From Cognatilysobacter bugurensis (GTDB taxonomy: Bacteria; Pseudomonadota; Gammaproteobacteria; Xanthomonadales; Xanthomonadaceae), in the NCBI RefSeq assembly GCF_014652095.1, contig NZ_BMYD01000001.1, forward strand, positions 349,466 to 413,465: 64,000 nt of DNA, written 5' to 3'. Each line of letters starts with the position of its first letter. The first letter of the stretch is position 1. The notes below the pieces were generated by a model. It was given only the letters and a program-made list of their open reading frames with translations, had not been told where the DNA came from and did not search any database. The translations under genes were made by a program, and so were the position numbers. Shown one piece after another: positions 52,342-61,736 of this stretch.

Positions 52342-54420
52342 TCAGCGCACCGGCATGCCGGGTGCGGCGCCGCTGTCGGCGTCGAGCAGGAACAAGCCGC
52401 CGCCGTCGAAACCGGCCGAGAGGATCATCCCCTCGCTCAGGCCAAATCGCATCTTGCGCGGTGCCAGGTTCGCGATGAACACGACGCTGCGACCGACGAG
52501 CTTCTCCGGTTCCGCGTACGACCCGCGGATGCCGGAAAAGATCTGGCGCTGACCGAGGTCGCCTGCATCGAGCAAGAAGCGCAGCAGCTTGTCCGAACCT
52601 TCGACGAAACCGCACTCGAGGACCTTGCCGACGCGCAGGTCGAGCTTGGCGAAGTCGTCGATGCCGATCGTCGAGGCGCCGGCCGGCGAGGGGTCCTTTG
52701 CGGCAGGGGCTGCTTGCGCGCTCTGCGCGGGCGCCGCGTTTGCAGCAGCGGGCGCCGGTGCGGCGGCGGCGAGGGTGTCCTTGGATGCGTCGGTCATGGC
52801 GTCGATCTGCTTCGGGTCGATACGGGTGAAAAGCGGGGCGTACGCTTCGATGCGGTGGGCGCGGAGCGGTTCATTGAGATCGCTCCAAGCGCACACGGGC
52901 GCAGCCAGGAACGCTTCGGCCTGCGCGGCGACGCGTGGCAGCACCGGCTTGAGCGCGGCGGCGAGCACGCGGAACAGGTTGAGGCCCTGCGTGCACACAC
53001 CCTGCAGCTCGGCATCGGCGCCGTCTTGCTTGGCGAGCACCCACGGCTTGGTCTCGTCGATGTAGCGATTGGCTTCGTCAGCGAGCGCCATCGTCAGGCG
53101 GAGCGCGGTCGCAGCCTCGTTGCGTGCGTATGCCTGCGCAATGGGCTCGAGCTGCGACACGAAACGCGCGTACATCGCGTCGTCGGGCAGGGCGTCCGAC
53201 AGCAGGCCGTCGAAGCGCTTGCCAACGAAACCGGCGCAGCGGCTGGCCAGGTTGACGAACTTGCCGACGAGATCCGAGTTCACGCGCGCGATGAAATCGG
53301 CGAGGTTGAGGTCGACGTCGTCGACGCCGCCGCTCGTCTTGGCGGCGAAGTAGTAACGCAGCGCCTCCGGATCGAGCCCGGCTTCGAGGTAGGTCCGCGC
53401 CATGATGAACGTGCCGCGGGACTTCGACATCTTCGCGCCGTCGACGGTCAGGTACCCGTTGACGTGCAGGCGCGTCGGCGCACGGAAGCCCGCCCCGTGC
53501 AGCACCGCCGGCCAGAACAGGCCGTGGAAATTCACGATGTCCTTGCCGATGAAGTGGTGCAGCTCGGCTTGGCTGTCGGGCGTGAGGTAGCTGAAGAAGT
53601 CCAACCCGGCTCGCTCGCACAGCGCCTGGAAGCTCGACAGGTAGCCGATCGGCGCGTCGATCCAGACGTATAAATACTTGCCCGGGTGCCCGGGGATCTG
53701 GAAACCGAAATACGGCGCGTCGCGTGAGATGTCCCACGCGCGTAGGCCGCCTTCGGCGTCGAGCCATTCGAGCAATTTGGCCTTGACGCCCGGCAGGGCC
53801 ACGTCGCCGGCGAGCCAGTCGCGCAGGAAACGTTCGAAGTCGCCGACCTCGAAGAAAAAATGCTCCGACTCGCGCAGTTCCGGCGGTGCACCGCTGAGGA
53901 CCGACTGCGGTTGCTTGAGCTCGGTCGGCGCGTACGTCGCGCCGCACACCTCGCAGTTGTCGCCGTACTGGTCGGGTGCGGTGCAGTTCGGGCAGCTGCC
54001 CTTGACGTAGCGGTCGGGCAGGAACATGCCTTTGACCGGGTCGTAAAGCTGCGCGACCGAGCGGCGCTTGATGTGCCCGTTGTTGTCGAGCTTGGTGTAG
54101 ATCGCTTCGGTGAGCGCGCGATTGCGGTCGGAATTCGTCGAGTCGTAATGGTCGAATGCGACGCCGAAGTCGGCGAAGTCGCGTTCGTGGCTGGCCTGGA
54201 TGCCCGCGATGAACTGCTCGGGGGTCGTACCCGCTTTCTCGGCGGCGAGCATGATCGGCGTGCCGTGGGTGTCGTCGGCGCAGACGAAGTGCGCGGTGTG
54301 ACCGGACAGCCGTTGCGCGCGGCACCAGACGTCGCCCTGGATGTAGCCCACGAGGTGGCCAAGGTGCAGCGGGCCGTTCGCGTACGGCAGGGCGCAGGTG
54401 ACGACGAACTCGCGGGTCAT
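52342..54420 (-). CDS. metG: Methionyl-tRNA synthetase
   Basis: This 692-residue class I synthetase has the HLGH motif near 20-23 and the KMSKS signature. Zinc ligands are in CPNC and CEVC near 142-160. After the anticodon-binding helices comes an Ala/Pro-rich linker (about 545-590), then a C-terminal tRNA-binding (Trbp111-like) domain. ATG 54420 is the standard family start. Confidence 0.97.
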   Translation of the reverse strand: MTREFVVTCALPYANGPLHLGHLVGYIQGDVWCRAQRLSGHTAHFVCADDTHGTPIMLAAEKAGTTPEQFIAGIQASHERDFADFGVAFDHYDSTNSDRNRALTEAIYTKLDNNGHIKRRSVAQLYDPVKGMFLPDRYVKGSCPNCTAPDQYGDNCEVCGATYAPTELKQPQSVLSGAPPELRESEHFFFEVGDFERFLRDWLAGDVALPGVKAKLLEWLDAEGGLRAWDISRDAPYFGFQIPGHPGKYLYVWIDAPIGYLSSFQALCERAGLDFFSYLTPDSQAELHHFIGKDIVNFHGLFWPAVLHGAGFRAPTRLHVNGYLTVDGAKMSKSRGTFIMARTYLEAGLDPEALRYYFAAKTSGGVDDVDLNLADFIARVNSDLVGKFVNLASRCAGFVGKRFDGLLSDALPDDAMYARFVSQLEPIAQAYARNEAATALRLTMALADEANRYIDETKPWVLAKQDGADAELQGVCTQGLNLFRVLAAALKPVLPRVAAQAEAFLAAPVCAWSDLNEPLRAHRIEAYAPLFTRIDPKQIDAMTDASKDTLAAAAPAPAAANAAPAQSAQAAPAAKDPSPAGASTIGIDDFAKLDLRVGKVLECGFVEGSDKLLRFLLDAGDLGQRQIFSGIRGSYAEPEKLVGRSVVFIANLAPRKMRFGLSEGMILSAGFDGGGLFLLDADSGAAPGMPVR

Positions 54421-54640
54421 GGGAGAGGGGCGGGCCAAAGGGGCGCGATTATCGCATGCGCTGCCACGAAGCCCCCGGACGTGCGGGCGCACTTTCAAGG
54501 ACCGACGTGCCTTTGCCGAGCCTTTCGCGCCCGCCCGCTCAATCATGCCGGGTGTTCCGCCGCAGCAATCACGTCGCGTCGTGTCGATGAGGTGCCGGCG
54601 CTGGCCGGCAGCAGGTTCAACTCTGCAGATGGGGACCGCG

Positions 54641-54670
54641 AAAAAAGAAAGGCCCGGTCGCCCGGGCCTT
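54641..54670 (-). terminator. Terminator of the DUF2147 gene
   Basis: On the minus strand a GC-rich hairpin (AAGGCCCGGG with its partner CCGGGCCTT) is followed by a T-rich tract (TTCTTTTTT). Confidence 0.8.
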
Positions 54671-54693
54671 CTGCAGACATTGCGAGACCTGCG

Positions 54694-55128
54694 TCAGTTC
54701 GCGCGCTGCCACGTTGCCGTGCGGCACAGGAAGGACATCTTGCAGCCGGTGATCTCGAGCTTCTGGCCGCCGTCGACGAGCTTCACGCTCTTGACCTTGA
54801 AGTTGTCGCCGGTCGAGGGCTTGAACCCCTGGCCATTGCCCCAGGCGTTGCCGGCGGGCTTGAGGTCCCACAGCACGACCATGCCGGCGGTGGGCTTGCC
54901 CTTCTTGTCTCCGCTGCACGCGGTGCAGGTGGCCGCCTTCGGGTCAAGCGCCTCGACGACCTTCGCCGCGAACGTGCCGTTCTTAGCCTGGTAGACCTCG
55001 GTGATCGACATCGCCTTGCCGGTCTCGTCGTCGATTGTCTTCCAGCGGCCGACCGGCGAGGCGGGGGATTGCGCAAACGCCGTGCACGACACGGACACAA
55101 GCGCCAGGGCGAACAGGGTCTTGCGCAT
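54694..55128 (-). CDS. DUF2147 exported protein
   Basis: This 144-residue exported protein has a signal peptide of about 20 residues (ending AFAQ). The DUF2147 domain starts at GRWKTIDDETGKAMS, and CTACSGDKKGKPTAGMVVLW carries conserved Cys residues. The family is a small beta-barrel-like domain of unknown function in Gram-negative bacteria. GGAGA precedes ATG 55128. Confidence 0.9.
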   Translation of the reverse strand: MRKTLFALALVSVSCTAFAQSPASPVGRWKTIDDETGKAMSITEVYQAKNGTFAAKVVEALDPKAATCTACSGDKKGKPTAGMVVLWDLKPAGNAWGNGQGFKPSTGDNFKVKSVKLVDGGQKLEITGCKMSFLCRTATWQRAN

Positions 55129-55237
55129 GAATATCTCCAGAAGTAACAGGTGGCCGGGCTGGCCGGTGACGTGACTTTTATACCGCATCCGCGGGCGTAC
55201 GGAGACACCTGCGTCTTGGCACGTCCGGAATCTATTC

Positions 55238-55271
55238 AAAAAAAAGCCCCGAGGGTCAGCCCAGGGCTTTT
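55238..55271 (-). terminator. Terminator of the TonB-dependent receptor gene
   Basis: On the minus strand a stem (AAAAGCCC / GGGGCTTTT, with a few more partly paired bases) is followed by a run of eight T. Confidence 0.85.
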
Positions 55272-55288
55272 CAAAACTCGACCTTGAA

Positions 55289-58261
55289 TCAGAACTTGTA
55301 CGTCGCACCGACGTAGAAGAACCGGCCGACGCTGTCATACATCGAGGTTCCGGCGTCCGTGCCGAAGTAGTTCAGCGGCGGATCCTTGTCGAACACGTTG
55401 TCGACACCGACATAGACGTCCAGCCCGGTCTCGCCGACCGCGTACCCAATCTGGGTGTTGTGGTAGGTGTACGACGGGTTGAAGATCGGAGCAACCTGTC
55501 CCGGGTTGGCCTGGTAGCTGTTCGGGACCACGCGAAGGTTGCCGTCCACGTAGCGCATGTCCCACTGCACCCGCCAGTCACCGAATTTGTACCCGGCGTT
55601 GAGCGTAGCCCGCCACCGCGGATCCGTCACGTACGTGACGTATTCGACGAACTCGTTCGGGAAGTCCTGGAATGCGAACTCACGCGATTGGAGGATGCGT
55701 GTACCGACGAAGCGCAGCGTGGTGTTACCGCCGAGCAGGTCGAAGCGGTAGTCCATTTCGACGTCCACGCCAACCCGGCGCGATTTCGCCAGGTTCTCCG
55801 CCAGTGCCTGCCAGTTGGTGATCGAGTAGCCCGGGAAGACACGACCCTGTGCGTCAGTGAAGCCGCCAGCCGGAGCACGGAAGATCGCCTCACAGAACGG
55901 GTTGTTAATCCCGCCGGGAGCGTCGACGCAGCGAGTCGCGTTGGTCTGCGCAGTCACCGAGCCGATCGCGTCGGTCAGCGTGATGCGGTAGTAGTCCATC
56001 GAAAGGCCGAAGCCTTCGATGAACTCCGGTTGCCACACGAAGCCGAGCGAAACCGACTTTGCTTCTTCTGGATCCAGATTCGGGTTGCCGCCGCTCACGC
56101 CGGGGCGGTTGGCGGTGTAGGTGTCCTGGTAACCGGTCGGGATGCCGAGCGCGTTGCAGTTAGCCTGACGTAGTGCGCGGTCAGGCGCGGTTGCCAGGCT
56201 GTTAGCGCCCGTGGCGTTGCAGGGGTCGCTGATGAAGGCGAAGTTCTGCGACTGCGGGTTGAACAGTTCACCGATGCTCGGCGCACGAACGGCCTGCGCA
56301 TAAGTGCCGCGGAACCGAAGCGACGGGATGATGCTCCAGTCGAGACCGAGGTTCCACGTGCTGGTCGAACCGATCGTGCTGTAGTCCGAATAGCGACCTG
56401 CGAGATCGACCGTCAGTCGATCGATGCCCGGAAGATCCGCCAGCACGGGGATGCTGACCTCGGAGAAGACTTCCTTCACATCGTAGGCGCCGCCCCGGCT
56501 CGGGATCGCATTGAGGAACGTCAGGCCGGCCGCCGCCAGGGCGTCGGTGTTCTCACGGCTGGTTTCCTTGCGGTACTCGACGCCGCCCGCGAAGCCGAGG
56601 CCACCGGCCGGCAGCTCAAACAGGGCACTGTTCGAGACGGACGCGCTGAACACGGTTTGGGTGAGCTTGGACTGGTTCAGCGAGTTCGTATTGAACCAAG
56701 CGGCGGCTTCAGCGCTCACCGCGCCCTCGCCGAGCACACTAAACGGCACGCACCCCGCCGTGGCGAAGCTGCTGTACGTGCGGCCCGTATGCGGATTGAT
56801 CGCTAGCGGGTTGACGGTGGCGCGACACACGATGTTGCCATTGGCATCACGGGTGGTGTCGAGACCGGCCTGCCAGCGCTCGTTGATGCGGTTGTTGACG
56901 TTGAGGCGGTCGATCGTCGTCTGGCCGTACACCGCCGAAGTCTCGTACTTCCAGTCGTCGCTGAGGTAGCCCTCGAGGCCGAATACCGTGCGGAAGGTCT
57001 GGCGTTCGACGTCTTCCCCGCGGCGACCGGCGTCGACGTTGAAGCGGTTGATCAGCAATTGGGTCTGGCCGCGGGCGACCATTTCAGCCCGCAGCTGAGG
57101 CGAGATGAAGGGGTTGTCGCGCAGCAGGCGGAGCGGCGCATCGAACGCCGGCTGCCCGAAGAACTGAGATTTTGCCTGAACGTACTTGCCCTCGAAGAAC
57201 ATCGAGTGGTTGTCGTTTAGGTCGAAACGGAACAGGGTGTTGAGGCTGTTGCGCTCGTAGGCAGGTTCGAGATCGGCGACCGAATTAAGGTCGAGGAAGT
57301 CGCAGTCCACGCAGTTCGCCGGATTGGCGGTGTCACGAAGTCCGCTGTAGCGGACGGGGCGGTAGGTGCCGTCGTCGTTGAACAGGTACCGCACGCCGCC
57401 GAGAATGAACGTACCTCCATTGGAGAACGCCGAGGTGCCGCCCGGGCCCAGGAAGATGCGCTGCGGGTTGTCCTGGCTCGGCGGCTGCGTCGGGTCATAG
57501 TTCGGATTGGAGATCTGGGTCAGGAATTCCTGGCCGATTTCGCGGTTGCCACGACCAAAACGGTCCTGCTCGCTGTGTTCGACCGAGAACGCCGCGGTGC
57601 CGCGGCCGTCGGCGAAATCGCTGCCGCCCGAGAAGCTCACGAACGAGCGCGAGAAGTCGCTTTCATCCGCCTGACCGGTCTGGCCGCGCATTTCGAAGCC
57701 GTCGAACGACTTGCGCAGGATGAAGTTGACCACGCCCGCAACGGCGTCGGCGCCGTAGACCGAGGACGCGCCGCCGGTGATGACTTCGACCCGCTCGATC
57801 CAGTCCACCGGGATCGTGTTGACGTCAACGGCGGTCGAACCCGGGCTGCTGCCGACATGGCGGCGGCCATTGACGAGCACGAGCGTGCGCGCCGTGCCCA
57901 TTCCGCGGAGGTCAAGCAGGCCGAGGCCGACCGTGCCGATGAAGCGCGACGAGTTGCCGAGTGTGTAGCTCGGCGAGAGGGACGGCAACTTCGTCATCAG
58001 GTCGCCGATCGTCACGGCGCCGGTCGCGCGGATCTCCGCGGCGCTGACGGAGGTCACCGGCGAAGGGGTGACGAAGCCCTGGCGCGCGATACGCGTGCCG
58101 GTGACCGTCACCTTATCGAGGTTGGTCGCTGCTTGACCCGTGGTCGGGGTCGCCGTCGTCGCTTCCTGTGCCACCGCAGTGGCGCCAAGTGGTGCCACCA
58201 AGACAGTAACGAGCGCTGCAGTCAGGTGATTGCGCTGCAGTCGAGTGGCTCGAGAGATCAT
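55289..58261 (-). CDS. TonB-dependent outer-membrane receptor
   Basis: This 990-residue receptor has a signal peptide (about 1-32). A TonB-box-like segment (KVTVTGTRI) is followed by a plug domain (about 55-185, with LRGMGTARTLVLVNGRR and GGASSVYGADAVAGVVNFIL), and then the 22-strand barrel ending in YKF. The terminal Phe is the barrel-assembly signal. Its substrate is unknown, since xanthomonads have dozens of such receptors. No neighbouring regulator or uptake enzyme suggests one. ATG 58261 is chosen at the signal peptide. Confidence 0.95.
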   Translation of the reverse strand: MISRATRLQRNHLTAALVTVLVAPLGATAVAQEATTATPTTGQAATNLDKVTVTGTRIARQGFVTPSPVTSVSAAEIRATGAVTIGDLMTKLPSLSPSYTLGNSSRFIGTVGLGLLDLRGMGTARTLVLVNGRRHVGSSPGSTAVDVNTIPVDWIERVEVITGGASSVYGADAVAGVVNFILRKSFDGFEMRGQTGQADESDFSRSFVSFSGGSDFADGRGTAAFSVEHSEQDRFGRGNREIGQEFLTQISNPNYDPTQPPSQDNPQRIFLGPGGTSAFSNGGTFILGGVRYLFNDDGTYRPVRYSGLRDTANPANCVDCDFLDLNSVADLEPAYERNSLNTLFRFDLNDNHSMFFEGKYVQAKSQFFGQPAFDAPLRLLRDNPFISPQLRAEMVARGQTQLLINRFNVDAGRRGEDVERQTFRTVFGLEGYLSDDWKYETSAVYGQTTIDRLNVNNRINERWQAGLDTTRDANGNIVCRATVNPLAINPHTGRTYSSFATAGCVPFSVLGEGAVSAEAAAWFNTNSLNQSKLTQTVFSASVSNSALFELPAGGLGFAGGVEYRKETSRENTDALAAAGLTFLNAIPSRGGAYDVKEVFSEVSIPVLADLPGIDRLTVDLAGRYSDYSTIGSTSTWNLGLDWSIIPSLRFRGTYAQAVRAPSIGELFNPQSQNFAFISDPCNATGANSLATAPDRALRQANCNALGIPTGYQDTYTANRPGVSGGNPNLDPEEAKSVSLGFVWQPEFIEGFGLSMDYYRITLTDAIGSVTAQTNATRCVDAPGGINNPFCEAIFRAPAGGFTDAQGRVFPGYSITNWQALAENLAKSRRVGVDVEMDYRFDLLGGNTTLRFVGTRILQSREFAFQDFPNEFVEYVTYVTDPRWRATLNAGYKFGDWRVQWDMRYVDGNLRVVPNSYQANPGQVAPIFNPSYTYHNTQIGYAVGETGLDVYVGVDNVFDKDPPLNYFGTDAGTSMYDSVGRFFYVGATYKF

Positions 58262-58345
58262 ACTGAGCCTTAAGTAATTAGGACGCGTTTGCCGTCGCTG
58301 AAGCGGCATGTCAAGTGCCAAACCTCGGTCGAGTGGCGGCTCGAA

Positions 58346-58362
58346 GTTAACACCGCGTTAAC
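58346..58362. promoter_or_regulatory. Paired GTTAAC sites upstream of the receptor gene
   Basis: Two palindromic GTTAAC hexamers at 58346-58351 and 58357-58362 are 11 bp apart centre to centre, about one turn of the helix. They lie between the divergent TonB-dependent receptor and mrp genes. This could be an operator. No regulator can be named. Confidence 0.35.
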
Positions 58363-58415
58363 CAAGCTGTCACACCCGTTTAATCATGTTTCAGACCTCC
58401 AATTGGGGATTAATC

Positions 58416-59483
58416 GTGACGAACGTCGAAGAAGCGCTAAATGCGGTATGTGTTGGCGCTGACACCGCCACACTTGGTCAAGTGGGCGCACGGATTCAAA
58501 CCGTCGATGCGTCCGGTCTTTGTGCCGTCCGGATAGCTGTTCCGGTGCCCATTGCTGCTTTGCAGCATCAAATGCGCGAGGCCGTAGAGGCGACGATCCG
58601 CCGGGTGGGCCGTCTGCCAGGCGCAATTGAGATCATCCAGCGCATCGGGACCCATGCCCCCCAGCCCGGCGTCGAGCCGGTCGCGAACGTGCGCAACCTC
58701 ATCGCGATCGCCTCCGGCAAGGGCGGAGTGGGCAAGTCGACGACTGCAGTGAATCTAGCGCTCGCGTTGGCGCTCGACGGCGCGAAGGTGGGCGTGCTAG
58801 ACGCCGACATCTACGGCCCGAGCGTCCCGATGATGCTGGGCCTGTCGGGCCGGCCGGACAGCCCGGACGGCAAGTCGATCGAACCGATGCGCGCACACGG
58901 GGTCGAGGCGATGTCGATCGGGCTGCTCGTCGACAACGACACGCCAATGATCTGGCGCGGGCCGATGGCGACGTCGGCGCTCACGCAGTTGCTGACCGAA
59001 ACGCGCTGGGGCGACCTCGACTACCTGATCGTCGACCTGCCGCCGGGCACGGGCGATATCCAGCTCACGCTCGCGCAGAAGATTCCAGTCGCCGGCGCGG
59101 TGATCGTAACCACGCCGCAGGACATCGCGACTCTGGACGCGCGCAAGGCGCTGAAAATGTTCGAGAAGGTCAACGTGCCCGTGCTCGGCATCGTCGAGAA
59201 CATGGCGGTGCACACCTGCTCGAACTGCGGGCACGCGGAGCACCTGTTCGGCCAGGGAGGCGGTGACCGCATGGCCGAGCAGTACGGCGTGCCGCTGCTT
59301 GGCAGCCTGCCTCTGGAGATCGGCATCCGGGAGCAGGGCGACGCGGGCCGCCCGATCGTCGTCAGCGACCCCGACTCGGCGGCGGGACGGGCGTACCGCG
59401 CAACTGCAATGCGGCTCGCGGTCGAACTCGCGAAGCGGCCGCGGGTGGCGACGCCGTTGTCGGTGTCGTTGCTGGGCCAATAA
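58416..59483 (+). CDS. mrp: Fe-S cluster carrier ATPase Mrp/ApbC
   Basis: This 355-residue MRP/NBP35 family ATPase transfers Fe-S clusters. A short DUF59-like N-terminal domain (1-80) precedes the P-loop [12 protein letters not shown], near 103-113. Cluster-binding CSNC follows at about 268-271, then the conserved HAEHLFG. GTG 58416 is chosen because GGGGA lies 6 nt upstream; ATG 58386 would add 10 residues without a ribosome-binding site. It is followed by dcd, a common order. Confidence 0.93.
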   Translation: MTNVEEALNAVCVGADTATLGQVGARIQTVDASGLCAVRIAVPVPIAALQHQMREAVEATIRRVGRLPGAIEIIQRIGTHAPQPGVEPVANVRNLIAIASGKGGVGKSTTAVNLALALALDGAKVGVLDADIYGPSVPMMLGLSGRPDSPDGKSIEPMRAHGVEAMSIGLLVDNDTPMIWRGPMATSALTQLLTETRWGDLDYLIVDLPPGTGDIQLTLAQKIPVAGAVIVTTPQDIATLDARKALKMFEKVNVPVLGIVENMAVHTCSNCGHAEHLFGQGGGDRMAEQYGVPLLGSLPLEIGIREQGDAGRPIVVSDPDSAAGRAYRATAMRLAVELAKRPRVATPLSVSLLGQ

Positions 59484-59598
59484 GGGCGCCCGACGGGCAC
59501 GCGGCGCCTGTGCTTGCGATGGCGCTGAGGCTTGTTCGCCGGGCCAACCTGCCGCGCGAAGGCTAGAATCCTGCGCTTTACCGCCAACGAGCCACCCG

Positions 59599-60168
59599 AT
59601 GAGCATCAAGTCCGACCGCTGGATCCGACGCATGGCCGAGCAGCACGGCATGATCGAGCCGTTCGAGCCCGGCCAGGTCAAGACCGCGGCGGACGGCCAG
59701 CGCATCGTGAGCTACGGCACGTCGAGCTACGGCTACGACGTGCGCTGCTCGCGCGAGTTCAAGGTGTTCACGAACATCAACTCGACGATCGTCGACCCGA
59801 AGCATTTCGACAGCGGCAGCTTCGTCGACATCGATTCGGACGTGTGCATCATCCCGCCGAACTCGTTCGCGCTCGCTCGCACGGTCGAATATTTCCGCAT
59901 TCCGCGCGACACGCTGGTCGTCTGCCTCGGCAAGAGCACGTACGCGCGCTGCGGCATCATCGTGAACGTCACGCCGCTCGAGCCGGAGTGGGAAGGGCAT
60001 GTGACGCTGGAGTTCTCGAACACGACGCCGCTGCCGGCGCGCATCTACGCGAACGAAGGCGTCGCGCAGATGCTGTTCTTCCAGTCCGACGAGGTCTGCG
60101 AGACGTCCTATCGCGATCGCGGCGGCAAGTACCAGGGCCAGACCGGCGTCACGTTGCCGCGCACGTAA
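59599..60168 (+). CDS. dcd: dCTP deaminase
   Basis: This 189-residue trimeric enzyme deaminates dCTP to dUTP, the main source of dUMP for thymidylate in such bacteria. The family motifs are present: [24 protein letters not shown] and [12 protein letters not shown] with the catalytic Glu, and [14 protein letters not shown] at the C-terminus. Size is typical. A TAGAAT box at 59564-59569 is a possible -10 element. Confidence 0.97.
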   Translation: MSIKSDRWIRRMAEQHGMIEPFEPGQVKTAADGQRIVSYGTSSYGYDVRCSREFKVFTNINSTIVDPKHFDSGSFVDIDSDVCIIPPNSFALARTVEYFRIPRDTLVVCLGKSTYARCGIIVNVTPLEPEWEGHVTLEFSNTTPLPARIYANEGVAQMLFFQSDEVCETSYRDRGGKYQGQTGVTLPRT

Positions 60169-60190
60169 TCGCCGGCCCGCCCGTCGACGA

Positions 60191-60496
60191 TCAGGGCTTG
60201 CGATAGGTGACGAAAAATCCCTGCAGGTCGCCGTTCTCGATGTACGGCTCGACCGACAGCACGCGGTAACCCTTGGCGGCGAATACCTGGTGCGAGCGAT
60301 TGAGATTGTTCGCCGCACCCTGGTTGCGGAACCCCCAGCTCACGTCGACCCAGATCGACACGTCCTGCATGCCCGCGCGCGCCGCTTCGGCGGCGACGTC
60401 CTCGGGCTTCTTGTCGAACAGCGAAGCCTTCGCCGGCGCTCCGAACGATGTGGCAAGGGCGAGGGCGATCAGCGGGGCAACGGCGGCAGTGCGCAT
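60191..60496 (-). CDS. Small secreted protein of unknown function
   Basis: This 101-residue protein has a signal peptide (1-24, ending AKAS). The mature part of about 77 residues has a mix of helix (PEDVAAEAARAG) and strand (RVLSVEPYIENGDLQGFFVTYR). I do not recognise a family. It is last in a three-gene minus-strand operon after the dienelactone hydrolase and HIT genes. Confidence 0.65.
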   Translation of the reverse strand: MRTAAVAPLIALALATSFGAPAKASLFDKKPEDVAAEAARAGMQDVSIWVDVSWGFRNQGAANNLNRSHQVFAAKGYRVLSVEPYIENGDLQGFFVTYRKP

Positions 60497-60518
60497 CGGC
60501 GTCTCCGTGGATAACGGC

Positions 60519-60944
60519 TCAGTCTGCTGCGCATGCTGCACGAAGCGCCTGAAGTCGCGCGGAACGCGCGGCGGCCGTGTAAGGCTCGGCGGTGCCGTGG
60601 CCCCAGACGGGACCTGGCCAGGCGGCGTCGCCTTCGAAGCGCGCCACCACATGCACGTGCAACTGCCGCACCACGTTACCCAGTGCGCCCACGTTGAGCT
60701 TGTGCGGCGACGCCACGGCGCGCAGCGCCGCGCTTGCCCGCGCGACCTCGACGGTCAGCTGCTGCTGCACGTCGGCGGGTAGATCGACGATCTCGACTGC
60801 ATCCGCGATGCGCGGCACCAGGATGAGCCACACATATCGGGCGTCCTCCATCAGGCGCACATCGCACAGGGGCCAGCGCGCGACAGGGTGCGTGTCGGCC
60901 TCGAGCCTCGGGTTCAGCGACCAAGCGGCGTCGGCGCCGTTCAT
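60519..60944 (-). CDS. HIT family protein
   Basis: This 141-residue nucleotide hydrolase-like protein has the histidine-triad segment NVVRQLHVHVVAR at 90-102. The first His of the usual HxHxH is Gln94, while His96 and His98, including the nucleophile, are kept. This variant is common in proteobacterial HIT proteins of this size. The substrate (dinucleoside polyphosphate or nucleotide conjugate) is unknown. It overlaps the dienelactone hydrolase gene by 4 bp. Confidence 0.88.
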   Translation of the reverse strand: MNGADAAWSLNPRLEADTHPVARWPLCDVRLMEDARYVWLILVPRIADAVEIVDLPADVQQQLTVEVARASAALRAVASPHKLNVGALGNVVRQLHVHVVARFEGDAAWPGPVWGHGTAEPYTAAARSARLQALRAACAAD

Positions 60945-61606
60945 GCGAGGTGCTCGGCGAAGAACGCCTGGGTGCGCTGCCAGGCGAGCGCGGCGCTTGC
61001 GGGCTCGTGCACGTGCGAGCTGATGTCGCGGTTGAAGCCGTGCTTCGCGGGGTACACGTGAACCTGCGCGTCCGGCTGCGACGTGCGGTGGCGCTCGATG
61101 TCGCCGGGCGGGATCGTCGGGTCGAGCTCGCCGAAGTGGAACAGCATCGGCGCACGCGCGGGCTCGTCGATGAACGGGATGCTGCGCGCGCCGTAGTACG
61201 AGACGGCCGGCAGCCCAAGCCGGGTGTTCGACAGGAACGCAAGACTGCCACCCCAGCAGAAGCCGACCGCGCCGACACGCAGGCCGTCCTCGCGAATCGG
61301 GTCCGCAGCGGCGGCCACGATGTCGATTGCGCGCTCGAACCCGAGCGCCGCGACGAGTTCGCGGCCGCGCGCGACACCGCCGTCGTCGTACGCCAGTTCG
61401 ACCGCAGGCTCGACCGGATCGCACAGCGACGGCGCGATCGCGACGAAACCGGCTGCAGCGAACCGGCCTGTCACCGCGCGGATATGCGCGTTGACGCCGA
61501 AGATCTCCTGCAGCACCACGATCCCACCGCGCGGCGCGGTCGCCGGCGCCTCGCGCCAGGCGCGCACGTTGCCGTGCGGCGTGTCCAGTCCCATCCACGT
61601 GCCCAT
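60941..61606 (-). CDS. Dienelactone hydrolase family protein
   Basis: This 221-residue alpha/beta-hydrolase has the nucleophile Cys117 in GFCWGGS. An N-terminal Glu in VLQEIFGVN and Asp and His further on (GELDPTIP and AKHGFNRD) complete the active site. Members cleave dienelactones or related esters. There is no aromatic-degradation context here, so the role is unclear. It is the first gene of the minus-strand operon. Confidence 0.92.
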   Translation of the reverse strand: MGTWMGLDTPHGNVRAWREAPATAPRGGIVVLQEIFGVNAHIRAVTGRFAAAGFVAIAPSLCDPVEPAVELAYDDGGVARGRELVAALGFERAIDIVAAAADPIREDGLRVGAVGFCWGGSLAFLSNTRLGLPAVSYYGARSIPFIDEPARAPMLFHFGELDPTIPPGDIERHRTSQPDAQVHVYPAKHGFNRDISSHVHEPASAALAWQRTQAFFAEHLA

Positions 61607-61660
61607 GTGCGGTGCGTCCCCGTTCCGTGTGGCGTTGGGCGGGGATTCTAGCCGCGCGCC

Positions 61661-61666
61661 TATAAT
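61661..61666 (+). promoter_or_regulatory. -10 box for rimO
   Basis: A perfect TATAAT lies 71 nt before the rimO ATG. A TTGGGC 20 bp upstream is a weak -35 candidate with long spacing. Confidence 0.45.
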
Positions 61667-61736
61667 CCGCCGCGTTCCCGCATCCGCTTCGCGCCCGGCA
61701 CCCGCCGCGGCGCCCGTTTTCTACGGTCGAGTTTTT

